Below the pieces are notes generated by a model. That model was given only the letters and a program-made list of their open reading frames with translations, was not told the DNA's origin and searched no databases. DNA of 64,000 nt from JBGPQJ01 sp963829485 (GTDB taxonomy: Bacteria > Chloroflexota > Anaerolineae > Anaerolineales > Villigracilaceae), in assembly GCA_963829485.1 (NCBI GenBank), contig CAWHIK010000007.1, positions 496,001 to 560,000 of the forward strand, in the 5' to 3' direction. Positions 34,604-42,096 of the stretch are shown here, piece after piece. Both the position numbers and the translations under genes were made by a program. Position 1 is the first letter of the stretch. The number at the start of each line of letters is the position of its first letter.

Positions 34604-35377
34604 TTATTGCTTGCAGCCCAATCGCCGCGAGATGTTCACTGCCGCCTGTTTGAGCAACTCGACAATCCCTGCCTCCCGTTCATTGTCCAGCCGGCTGATC
34701 GGGCTGGGCATGCTCATGGCCGCCACAATTTTTCCCTGGTTATTGCAGATGGGCGCAGCGATGGCATACACTCCCACCTCTGTTTCCTCCCTGTCAACCG
34801 CATAGCCTTGATTGCGGATGGTCTTGAACTGTTTGAGCAGTTCATCCCTGGATGTGATGGTGTTTTCCGTATGGGACGCCAGGGGGTGCGAGAAGATGGG
34901 CTCAAGCGCATCACCGGGAAGGTGAGCCAGGAACAGTTTACCGCTGGCCGTGCAGTGTGCGGGCAGCCGCTGGCCTACCGCGGCAGCGATGGAAAGGGCG
35001 CGGCTTCCTCTTACCACTTCAACATAAAAGACCTGACCCTGGTCAAAAATGCTCAAATCGCAGGTTTCATCCCACTGCTCCACCAATTGCAGCATGTGAG
35101 GCAGCGCCTCACGCCGCAGGTCCATGCGGTGGATGACCTTAAATCCCAGTTCGGGGAGCACAAGCCCCAGCCGGTATCTCTGTCCGTCGCCGGCGCGTTC
35201 GAGATAGCCGTAGTTGACCAGCGTGGTGACGATGCGGTGGGCCGTGGCTTTATGCAGGTCCACCGCCTGCGCGATCTCCGATATGCCTCGTTCCTGGTGC
35301 TGATCGTCAAAACAGCCCAGAATTTGCAGGGCGCGTTCGACCGCGCGTACGTTGTAATCGTTGGGATCTTTCGTCAT
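34604..35377 (-). CDS. IclR-family transcriptional regulator (1)
   Basis: Protein of 257 residues: N-terminal winged helix (RAVERALQILGCF, GISEIAQAVDLHKATAHRIVTTLVNYGYLERA) and C-terminal GAF-like effector domain with GQRLPAHCTASGKLFLAHL and the typical AIAAPICNNQGKIVAAMSM. IclR proteins usually control nearby catabolic operons in response to aromatic or carboxylic acids. It lies convergent to the larA/glc operon and downstream of the nitroreductase operon, so it is a leading candidate to bind the three shared 17-bp sites. It has its own promoter at 35415-35444. Confidence 0.93.
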   Translation of the reverse strand: MTKDPNDYNVRAVERALQILGCFDDQHQERGISEIAQAVDLHKATAHRIVTTLVNYGYLERAGDGQRYRLGLVLPELGFKVIHRMDLRREALPHMLQLVEQWDETCDLSIFDQGQVFYVEVVRGSRALSIAAAVGQRLPAHCTASGKLFLAHLPGDALEPIFSHPLASHTENTITSRDELLKQFKTIRNQGYAVDREETEVGVYAIAAPICNNQGKIVAAMSMPSPISRLDNEREAGIVELLKQAAVNISRRLGCKQ

Positions 35378-35414
35378 CTCATAACACCCGGAAAAGGATA
35401 ATTACTTTGCAGGG

Positions 35415-35444
35415 ATTATACACGAGCCGCGGCTAAATCACCAA
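35415..35444 (-). promoter_or_regulatory. promoter of iclR (1)
   Basis: On the minus strand: TTGGTG (35439-35444), 18-base spacer, TATAAT (35415-35420), 38 bp before the start codon. The spacer holds a short GC palindrome (GCCGCGGC). Confidence 0.6.
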
Positions 35445-35471
35445 AAATGCCGGCACGTATTGTGCCGGCAT
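35443..35471 (-). terminator. terminator of the nitroreductase-CoA transferase-ferredoxin operon
   Basis: On the minus strand the stem TGCCGGCAC / GTGCCGGCA with a 5-base loop is followed by TTTTTGG. It directly adjoins the iclR promoter. Confidence 0.85.
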
Positions 35472-35530
35472 CGGGAAGACGTCCTGGGATCCCTTCCGGA
35501 TTTGTTGAGATGCGCGGGAATGAAAATGGT

Positions 35531-35761
35531 TCAGGCAGATGAAGGCTTCTCCTCGTTCTTTATGGGCTGACCCGTTGCCGGCTCGCTCTCTTCAATGAAA
35601 ATGATCGCTTCCGAGGGGCAGTTGCGCTCACAGGTACCGCACTCCACGCACAAACTCTCGTCGATGTGGGCCTGTGTATCGCCCTCGGTGATCGCATTAC
35701 TCTCGCAGCCTACCACACACGCACCGCATAAAATACAAGTGTCTGTAACTCTATAAGGCAT
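35531..35761 (-). CDS. 2[4Fe-4S] ferredoxin
   Basis: Ferredoxin of 76 residues with two cluster motifs, CILCGACVVGCESNA and CVECGTCERNCPSEA, then an acidic, Pro-rich tail of about 20 residues. It is the last gene of the operon with nitroreductase and CoA-transferase genes. It could carry electrons between the nitroreductase-family protein and the AOR or rdhA-like enzymes of the same apparent regulon (inference). Confidence 0.92.
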   Translation of the reverse strand: MPYRVTDTCILCGACVVGCESNAITEGDTQAHIDESLCVECGTCERNCPSEAIIFIEESEPATGQPIKNEEKPSSA

Positions 35762-35810
35762 GGCTTCTCTCCCGTTTCTATCAATAAAAATTAGTCCAAA
35801 CGCGTCTGGA

Positions 35811-36590
35811 TTAAGCGCTCCCGGCGTAAGCTTTTTCGGGGTCTATCTCTTCGCGGATCAAGCGGACCTGCTCGCGAGTTGGCGGCTCGGTAAAGGGAAC
35901 CGAATCCGGTACGACCGGTTTGAATCCCATATTCGACAGCACATCGTCCAGCGTGGTGTTGGGATGGATGGATTCCAGCCGCATCCGCTTGCTCTGAGGG
36001 TCAAAGCCCAGCACCGCCTTGTCCGTGATCACCCGGCTGGGACCGCCGCATAACCCCGCGCGTTCCCGCTCATCGCCTCCTCGTAAATAACCCGGACTGG
36101 TGATGAAAGATACCGCTTCGTTGAGCTTGCGTGCCTCGTGGCGGATGGTCACCACGGTGCGGCGGGCGCACGAGGCGATGTCGTTGCCGCCTCCGCTGCC
36201 GGTGAAACGGCGGAACTTTCCGTTGGGGTCGCCGAGCAGCGTGGTGTTGAGGTTCCCATAAGCATCGATCTCCAGCCCGCCCAGGAATCCGACATCCACC
36301 AGTCCCTTGTGCAGCACCGAGCCTAACATGTCGGCGAAACTGGTATGCACCTTGGCGCGGTACCAGATGCGCGGATCCGAGAGGCCGTCCACCCCGATCT
36401 CGAGCGGCTCGGGGTCGACAACGCCCAGTTCCAGCAGGATGGTCAGGTTCGGAGCGTGTGTGCGCTTGGCCAGGAACGATGAAACCACGGGCAGTCCCAA
36501 TCCCACGCCCACGATCTCGCCGTCCTTTAATTCGCGCGCGCCCGCTGCGGCCATCAACTCAAAGGATGTGTATTCCAGGTCATCAATCAT
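35811..36590 (-). CDS. CoA-transferase family, subunit B (glutaconate CoA-transferase/IpdB-like)
   Basis: Protein of 259 residues of the class I CoA-transferase beta type. The segment LTILLELGVVDPEP contains the likely catalytic Glu, and GFLGGLEIDAYGNLNTT and FTGSGGGNDIASCARRTVV are typical of GctB and of the IpdB ring hydrolase of steroid degradation. It follows subunit A by 15 bases. It either activates a dicarboxylic acid with CoA or, if IpdAB-like, cleaves a cyclic acyl-CoA. The two possibilities cannot be separated here. Confidence 0.85.
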   Translation of the reverse strand: MIDDLEYTSFELMAAAGARELKDGEIVGVGLGLPVVSSFLAKRTHAPNLTILLELGVVDPEPLEIGVDGLSDPRIWYRAKVHTSFADMLGSVLHKGLVDVGFLGGLEIDAYGNLNTTLLGDPNGKFRRFTGSGGGNDIASCARRTVVTIRHEARKLNEAVSFITSPGYLRGGDERERAGLCGGPSRVITDKAVLGFDPQSKRMRLESIHPNTTLDDVLSNMGFKPVVPDSVPFTEPPTREQVRLIREEIDPEKAYAGSA

Positions 36591-36605
36591 CGCTCGCCTA
36601 TTCCT

Positions 36606-37505
36606 TTAGTAACCCAGAACCGGATCAGCGCTCAGTCCGCTGAGATGCTTCATCCCGCCGACCCGTTCCAGATATTCCCAGTGATCTTTTACGCCCATCA
36701 CGTACTCATCCAAATATTTTTGAAAACCTTCCGGCGTCTTCGACGCCTCGGCATATTTTTTGATATGCGCCTTGTCGAAATCATAAACGCCGTACACCGA
36801 GGACGGGTGCGCGGAATAAGGCAGGTGCACTACATGTGAAACTTTGAAGCCGGGGATCAACGTGCGTTCCGGGTAACGGCGGATGGTCTCCGTGGAGACC
36901 AGTTGCTCGGTGATGACGATGGTGCGCATACTCGCCTTAACCTGCTCCTCGTTGTCCCAGCGCGGGCCGAGGATCCAGGCATTGCCCTCCTCGTCTGCCA
37001 CCTGCACCTGCACCACGGACACGTCCGGAACAAGCGGCTTGAGCACCAGCCAGTCCTCGCCCGTGAAGGGGTCAGTCAATCGCCCGACCACCGGAGGATT
37101 CGCCTGTTCCAGACGCTTGAGAATGTCCGAGCCATTGAGCGAGCGGATGGGGATGAAGGGCAATCCAAGCGAACCTGCCAGGTAGCGGAAGGCCATCGAG
37201 AGGCTGCTCAACTCCTCGGTGAGCAGCGTCCCCTGCTCGATCCCTCGGACGATGCACTGGTGCTGACCGGAGCGTCCGCGCGAGCCGCCGCCGTTGATGA
37301 CCCGTTCCACCGCACCGGCGCCCACCAGGATATCCGCATCGATTCCTGCCACGCATTGCGACGCGGTCAGCTTGTTGATTCCTTGCCGGATCACCTCGTG
37401 GGCAAACGCTATGGCGCAGCGCGATGTGGCAAAACCCGACAGGGAGACGTGCATCCCGGGTTTGATGGAGGCGACCGCATCGGCAAGAGTCACTACCTTG
37501 GACAT
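36606..37505 (-). CDS. CoA-transferase family, subunit A (glutaconate CoA-transferase/IpdA-like)
   Basis: Protein of 299 residues; partner of the next gene. It begins VTLADAVASIKPGMHVSLSGF, as in GctA, with NGGGSRGRSGQHQCIVRGIEQGTL and later RTIVITEQLVSTETIRRYPERTLIPGF, typical of the alpha subunit. A strong AGGAGG precedes ATG 37505. The two subunits form the active heteromer. The operon (nitroreductase, unknown protein, A, B, ferredoxin) is under the operator at 38681-38697. Confidence 0.87.
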   Translation of the reverse strand: MSKVVTLADAVASIKPGMHVSLSGFATSRCAIAFAHEVIRQGINKLTASQCVAGIDADILVGAGAVERVINGGGSRGRSGQHQCIVRGIEQGTLLTEELSSLSMAFRYLAGSLGLPFIPIRSLNGSDILKRLEQANPPVVGRLTDPFTGEDWLVLKPLVPDVSVVQVQVADEEGNAWILGPRWDNEEQVKASMRTIVITEQLVSTETIRRYPERTLIPGFKVSHVVHLPYSAHPSSVYGVYDFDKAHIKKYAEASKTPEGFQKYLDEYVMGVKDHWEYLERVGGMKHLSGLSADPVLGY

Positions 37506-37513
37506 GAGACCTC

Positions 37514-37978
37514 CTAGTCGAGTGACGGTCGTTTTTCGAACATGACCAGCAGGAGCTGGCAGCTTCCTTCGACAATTTTTATCTCAGCCAACTCGACCGG
37601 CACGTCGAGTTTTTCCTCGAGCGCCATCACGATCAGATTGGCGGGGACACAGGTAAAGGGTTCGATCTCCCTGGCGATCATCCGCTCTTCGACCTGGCGA
37701 TGGATGCACCCCTTCACGCCGACTTTCAGCAGCCGGTCCTCTTTTGTATAGGATATCTCCGCGACAACACCCTCGCCTTTCAGGACATCGTCCACCTTGC
37801 GGATGACCTCGTCGACATCGGCAGTCTGGAGCAGCGGCTTGATCTTGTCGGTGTAATACTGCCGGCCCACGTTCATCATGCGGAAGCGGGCGCCCTTGCC
37901 TCGCTCATCCCAGAAGGCTTTTTCCATCTCATACATCAGCGCATTGGTATAGTCCAGGGGAACGGTCTTGTTGTTCAT
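37514..37978 (-). CDS. conserved protein of unknown function in the CoA-transferase operon
   Basis: Protein of 154 residues that I do not recognise. It is soluble, mixed alpha/beta, with three scattered Cys in conserved-looking settings (VKGCIHRQVEER, EPFTCVPANLIVMALEE, VEGSCQLLLVMFEK). The end of the protein, GxCQLLLVMF, slightly recalls V4R-type ligand domains, but this is weak. Its ATG overlaps the nitroreductase stop (ATGA) and AAGGAG is upstream, so it is translationally coupled. An accessory or metal-binding subunit for a neighbour is possible. Confidence 0.7.
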   Translation of the reverse strand: MNNKTVPLDYTNALMYEMEKAFWDERGKGARFRMMNVGRQYYTDKIKPLLQTADVDEVIRKVDDVLKGEGVVAEISYTKEDRLLKVGVKGCIHRQVEERMIAREIEPFTCVPANLIVMALEEKLDVPVELAEIKIVEGSCQLLLVMFEKRPSLD

Positions 37979-38649
37979 TTCTGCTCCTTGTAGTACGGGT
38001 CTCCCCACTTTTCGGTAAATACCAGCTCGTTGATCGGAAGCCGAGGCCGGGGTTTGTGAGCCCGCGTCTGGTGTCCGATGGAGAGGATGCTGACCGCCTT
38101 GTATCCCTCGGGGATGCCGAGCAGGTCCTTGATGCGTTCCTCGTCGCGGATGTCGATGCAGGGGGCGATGACCCAGCAGGCGCCCAGCCCAAGCCCGGTG
38201 ACCATCAGCAGGATGTTCTCAATGGCTGCGGAGGTGTCATAGGGCATGTCCCACACATCCTTCTTGCCGCACACGACGAGGTTGACCGGGGCATCCGCCA
38301 TGAAGGTCGAGACCTGCCCCGATGTTAATTTCTGGAAGGCCGCCTGACGTTTGGCTTCGTCCTGCAGGTTGGCGAAGCGCTCCTGCATTTTCTTGGTGAC
38401 GAACTCGGCGGTGAAGCGGCGTCCGCTGCCTCCGCCGGCGATGGCACCCATCTTCTTACGTGTCGCTTCATCTTTTACAACAATGAACCGCCAAGGCTGG
38501 GCATTCTCACCGGAGGGTGCCTGGCGGGCGGCTTCAAGGATCAAATCGAGATCATGGTCGGATACCGGCTCGGGAGTGAAATCCCGGACGCTGCGCCGGT
38601 CTTGAATGGCTTTCATGGTTGCATCAGCCAGGGTGAATGTTTCTGACAT
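37975..38649 (-). CDS. nitroreductase-family FMN oxidoreductase
   Basis: Protein of 224 residues with the nitroreductase FMN-binding pattern RRSVRDFTPEPV, QAPSGENAQPWRFIVV and AAIENILLMVTGLGLGACWV. Members reduce nitro groups, flavins, enones or dehalogenate (iodotyrosine type). It is the first gene of the operon. Start chosen at ATG 38649 with AGGAGG upstream; the open frame back to 38733 runs through the operator and promoter and is not translated sense. The C-terminus is longer than in small NfsB types. Confidence 0.9.
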   Translation of the reverse strand: MSETFTLADATMKAIQDRRSVRDFTPEPVSDHDLDLILEAARQAPSGENAQPWRFIVVKDEATRKKMGAIAGGGSGRRFTAEFVTKKMQERFANLQDEAKRQAAFQKLTSGQVSTFMADAPVNLVVCGKKDVWDMPYDTSAAIENILLMVTGLGLGACWVIAPCIDIRDEERIKDLLGIPEGYKAVSILSIGHQTRAHKPRPRLPINELVFTEKWGDPYYKEQK

Positions 38650-38680
38650 CAGTCCTCCTAATAATGAGTAAATCTGTCGA

Positions 38681-38752
38681 GTTTCATATGATGAAACATT
38701 GTATTGTATAATGATACGAGCAAAGTATGACATAATCCTGCCCTCTTGTCAA
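38681..38752 (-). promoter_or_regulatory. promoter and 17-bp operator-like palindrome of the nitroreductase operon
   Basis: On the minus strand: TTGACA (38747-38752), 17-base spacer, CATACT (38724-38729), then GTTTCATATGATGAAAC at 38681-38697 (plus-strand reading). This site has perfect 7-bp arms and is the best of the three copies. It lies 31 bp before the start codon. Confidence 0.75.
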
Positions 38753-38791
38753 TAAGCTTGCACACTTTCTCACATAAGTTACAATTTCGAA

Positions 38792-39340
38792 ATGCCCAGC
38801 CCTGACAAAAACTCCCCAGTTTCCAGTGACTCACCAGATATTCGCATCCGCATTGCCGGGTTATCCGACCTGCCCGCGATCGTGGCGATCTACAACCAGG
38901 CTGTCCCCACGCATCGATCGACCGCCAACACGACACCTTACACAGCCGAGGGACGCAAGACCTGGTTCATGGATCACGAGCCGGATAAACATCCCATCTT
39001 TGTCGCGGAGGCGAACGGCGTCGTGGTTGGCTGGTGCAGTTTAAGCGGGTATCGCCCGGGCAGGGCGGCGCTGCGCTTTACCGCTGAGATCAGCTATTAC
39101 GTGGACACATCCCATCATGGACAGGGCATTGGCAGCGCGTTGATCCGGCATGCCCTGCAGACCTGTCCATCGCTTGGGATTAAGAATGTGGTCGCGGTGT
39201 TGATCGATCGCAACGAAGGCAGCCGGCGGTTGCTCGAGAAGATGGGATTCCGGCAGTGGGGCTACCTGCCTCGCGTTTTGGATTTCGATGGGGACGAATG
39301 CGGCGAGTATTACTATGGAAAACAGGTCGATCTAGCGTGA
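38792..39340 (+). CDS. GNAT acetyltransferase, phosphinothricin/methionine-sulfone type
   Basis: Protein of 182 residues with a GNAT fold: IRIAGLSDLPAIVAIYNQAV at the start, YYVDTSHHGQGIGSALI as the acetyl-CoA loop (Q-x2-G-x-G/A) and VLIDRNEGSRRLLEKMGF late. The pattern matches the Pat/MnaT group, which acetylates phosphinothricin, methionine sulfoximine or similar amino acids. It is divergent from the nitroreductase operon and stands alone before iclR (2). Its first 16 residues are Ser/Pro-rich and may be dispensable. Confidence 0.85.
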   Translation: MPSPDKNSPVSSDSPDIRIRIAGLSDLPAIVAIYNQAVPTHRSTANTTPYTAEGRKTWFMDHEPDKHPIFVAEANGVVVGWCSLSGYRPGRAALRFTAEISYYVDTSHHGQGIGSALIRHALQTCPSLGIKNVVAVLIDRNEGSRRLLEKMGFRQWGYLPRVLDFDGDECGEYYYGKQVDLA

Positions 39341-39368
39341 TAAAGAATGTCTCAACGCCATCCTTTTT

Positions 39369-39397
39369 TTGCCTTATCGCCGATAAACAAGTAAAAT
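39369..39397 (+). promoter_or_regulatory. promoter of iclR (2)
   Basis: TTGCCT (39369-39374), 17-base spacer, TAAAAT (39392-39397), 42 bp before the chosen start codon. No copy of the GTTTC-type operator is seen here. Confidence 0.5.
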
Positions 39398-39438
39398 AAT
39401 AGCATGGATTCTAAACGTTTTTGGGAGGGCGTCTATCA

Positions 39439-40206
39439 ATGAGCGAATCCGTCCGTGCCGTGGAACGCGCCCTGGCAGTTCTTACTTGTTTTAACAATCA
39501 AACACCTGAATTAACTCTGACCCAGATCTCGGAAAGGGTCGGGATCAATAAAAGCACGGTCCACCGCCTGCTGGCTACACTCGAACGAAATCAATTTCTT
39601 GAAAGGGATGCGGCAACGGGCATTTACCGCCCTGGAATCCGCCTCCTGCAATTGGCGCACCTCGCGCTCGAAAATAATGATCTGCGGCGTTTAGCTTCCC
39701 CATTTTTACGACATTTATGTGATCTGCATCACGAAAATGTTAATCTTGCCATTCTGGATGGCACGGAAGTTGTTTACACAGAAGTCATTGAAAGCGCGCA
39801 AAGGGTCAAACTTGCGGCGGTAACAGGACAAAGGCTCCCCGCTGTGGGTACGGCATCCGGCAAGGCAATTCTTGCCTACCTGCCCGATGAGATCCTGCAG
39901 CAGGTGCTGAACCGCGGAGTGCCCCAATACACCCAGCGAACGCTGACCTCGCCCGCGATGTTTTTGGAGGATATGCAACGTACCCGCGAACAGGGATTTG
40001 CCATTTCGGAGCAGGAATACGAAGACGGCATCAATGCCATCGCTGCGCCCATCTTCAATACCCATCACGTGCCCATTGCTTCCATCTCTGTGGCGGGACC
40101 CGCCTACCGGCTCTCGAAGGAACGAATGATGGAGATCGGCCCCTCCATTACGGACACGGCCAAAAAAATCGCGCAGGAAGTTAAACTGGTGATGAGGTTG
40201 GAATAG
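39439..40206 (+). CDS. IclR-family transcriptional regulator (2)
   Basis: Protein of 255 residues with an IclR winged helix (VRAVERALAVLTCF, TLTQISERVGINKSTVHRLLATLERNQFLERD) and effector domain (GQRLPAVGTASGKAILAYL, INAIAAPIFNTHHVPIASISVAG). It is distinct from iclR (1) but of the same subgroup. Start chosen at ATG 39439, ten bases after GGAGGG. It is monocistronic with its own promoter and terminator. Either IclR protein could read the shared operators; the divergence of the two recognition helices suggests different or overlapping targets. Confidence 0.92.
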   Translation: MSESVRAVERALAVLTCFNNQTPELTLTQISERVGINKSTVHRLLATLERNQFLERDAATGIYRPGIRLLQLAHLALENNDLRRLASPFLRHLCDLHHENVNLAILDGTEVVYTEVIESAQRVKLAAVTGQRLPAVGTASGKAILAYLPDEILQQVLNRGVPQYTQRTLTSPAMFLEDMQRTREQGFAISEQEYEDGINAIAAPIFNTHHVPIASISVAGPAYRLSKERMMEIGPSITDTAKKIAQEVKLVMRLE

Positions 40207-40241
40207 CAGTAAGAGAATCCCAGCCAGAACTCCTTACATAG

Positions 40242-40276
40242 CATCCCGGAGGTCCTAAAACCTTCGGGATGTTTCA
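40242..40276 (+). terminator. terminator after iclR (2)
   Basis: Stem CATCCCGGAGG / CCTTCGGGATG (one G-U pair) with a 9-base loop, followed by TTTCATT. The stem shares its CATCCCG start with the terminators at 5591 and 6751. Confidence 0.82.
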
Positions 40277-40355
40277 TTATGACAAGAGCGGCGCATCACT
40301 GCAACCGCTCTTCCACTTTCCATTGAAAACTATTCTCTAATCTCTAATAGCCGAA

Positions 40356-41756
40356 TCACATATGCTTGATGATCGCATCCCCGAATTCGGAGCACTTCAC
40401 CTCGATGGCATGTTCCATCAGCCGGGCAAAGTCGTAGGTCACGGTCTTGGCAGCGACGGCGCCCTCCATGCCCTTGATGATCAGATCAGCCGCTTCGGTC
40501 CAGCCCATGTAGCGCAGCATCATCTCGCCGGAGAGCAGTACCGATCCGGGGTTGACCTTGTCCAGGTCGGCATACTTGGGCGCGGTGCCGTGGGTCGCCT
40601 CGAAGATGGCGTGCCCGGTCTCGTAGTTGATATTGGCGCCGGGAGCGATGCCGATGCCGCCCACCTGCGCGGCAATGGCATCCGAAATGTAGTCGCCGTT
40701 CAGGTTCATCGTGGCGATCACGTCGTAATCGCGCGGGCGGATGAGCACGAATTGCAGGCTCACATCGGCGATGGAATCCTTGATGAGCAGTTTCTTCTTC
40801 CATTGACCGCTGCCGTGCGTATCCCAGAGTTTCAGCGCCTCCTCGACCTCGCGCTTGATGTCGTTCTGCTGGTCGGGCGACATCATGTCGAAGCCGGGGT
40901 CAATCATCTTGGCGTTGTCTTCCACGTTCAGGTTCGGGTTGGCTTCCTTGTTGCCCAGGATCCAGCTCTCGCGTTCGGTGACGATCTGGTCGCGGAACTC
41001 GCGTTTGGCGAGGGCATAGCCCCAGTCCTTGAAGGCGCCCTCGGTGTATTTCATGATGTTGCCCTTGTGGACCAGGTTCACGTTCTTACGTTTGTTCTCC
41101 AGCGCCCACTTGATCGTCGCGCGGACGAGCCGCTCGGTGCCTTCCACCGAGATGGGTTTTACGCCGATGGCCGACGTGTCCGGGAAGCGGATCTTGGCGT
41201 AGTCCTTGGGGAAGGCGCCTTTGAACAGTTCCATGAACTTCTTATTGTCCTCCGAGCCGTAAGGGAACTCAAGCCCGGTGTAGATGTCTTCGGTGTTCTC
41301 GCGGAAGACGACCATGCTCACGTATTCCGGGTGTTTCATCGGTGAAGGCACGCCGTTGAAATAACGGATCGGGCGCATGCAGACGTACAGGTCCAGCAGC
41401 TGGCGCAGCGCCACGTTCAGTGAGCGGATGCCGCCGCCGATGGGGGTGGTCAGTGGACCCTTGATGCCGACCAGGAATTCCTTGAAGGCTTTTTCGGTTT
41501 CATCGGGCAGCCAGCTTTGGAACATCTTGAACGACTTCTCGCCCGCGTACACTTCCATCCAGTGGATCTTGCGTTTGCCTCCGTAGGCTTTCTCCACCGC
41601 CGCGTCGATCACCCGCACCGATGCGCGCCAGATATCGCGTCCCGTGCCGTCTCCCTCGACGAAGGGGATAATGGGATTATTCGGGACCTGCAGCTTCCCG
41701 TCCTTGATGCTGATCTTCGCCCCGCCTTCGGGGACCTTAACGTTCTGGTATGCCAT
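40356..41756 (-). CDS. icd: isocitrate dehydrogenase (NADP-type)
   Basis: TCA-cycle enzyme converting isocitrate to 2-oxoglutarate, 466 residues. Active-site features are GDGTGRDIW, PLTTPIGGGIRSLNVALRQ with the substrate-binding Ser, MVVFRENTEDIYTGLEF, Lys in LVHKGNIMKYTEGAF, and ATHGTAPKYADLDKVNPGS. Start at ATG 41756 with GAGGAG upstream; the frame continues 23 codons upstream through the promoter. It is monocistronic. Confidence 0.95.
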   Translation of the reverse strand: MAYQNVKVPEGGAKISIKDGKLQVPNNPIIPFVEGDGTGRDIWRASVRVIDAAVEKAYGGKRKIHWMEVYAGEKSFKMFQSWLPDETEKAFKEFLVGIKGPLTTPIGGGIRSLNVALRQLLDLYVCMRPIRYFNGVPSPMKHPEYVSMVVFRENTEDIYTGLEFPYGSEDNKKFMELFKGAFPKDYAKIRFPDTSAIGVKPISVEGTERLVRATIKWALENKRKNVNLVHKGNIMKYTEGAFKDWGYALAKREFRDQIVTERESWILGNKEANPNLNVEDNAKMIDPGFDMMSPDQQNDIKREVEEALKLWDTHGSGQWKKKLLIKDSIADVSLQFVLIRPRDYDVIATMNLNGDYISDAIAAQVGGIGIAPGANINYETGHAIFEATHGTAPKYADLDKVNPGSVLLSGEMMLRYMGWTEAADLIIKGMEGAVAAKTVTYDFARLMEHAIEVKCSEFGDAIIKHM

Positions 41757-41789
41757 GCTTGCTCCTCTTTTGGTGAATATTAGGTGTGG

Positions 41790-41818
41790 ATTATAGCATC
41801 GGGGCATGCTTCGATGAA
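41790..41818 (-). promoter_or_regulatory. promoter of icd
   Basis: On the minus strand: TTCATC (41813-41818), 17-base spacer, TATAAT (41790-41795), the latter preceded by TGC (extended -10), 33 bp before the icd start. Confidence 0.6.
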
Positions 41819-41984
41819 GTGACAATTGTCATAAGCTCATCGTGTTTGTCCAATTCAGAGTAGATTAACCACTAAGGGCACAAAGAACACGAAGGCGGGC
41901 AATGATCTTTGTTTTTCAGCCCATGCGTTGGGCGGTGAGTATACAGGCTGTCCACTTTTTTACCAGAGCACTTGAGCGCACCTA

Positions 41985-41993
41985 TGCTATAAT
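41985..41993 (+). promoter_or_regulatory. extended -10 promoter upstream of ftsK
   Basis: TGCTATAAT at 41985-41993 is a perfect extended -10; no good -35 box is seen. It lies about 100 bp before the ftsK start in the 340-bp icd-ftsK gap. The rest of the gap holds no other clear signal; a stretch near 41867-41895 looks like a common dispersed bacterial repeat but has only one copy here. Confidence 0.5.
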
Positions 41994-42096
41994 GAAATAA
42001 ATGTTCTACGGCTATTGCAACACAAGGGGATAATACGAATGAATCTCATCCGCATTGAATACAATCATTTAATTCCTGCATCCGCATAACCGTCCC

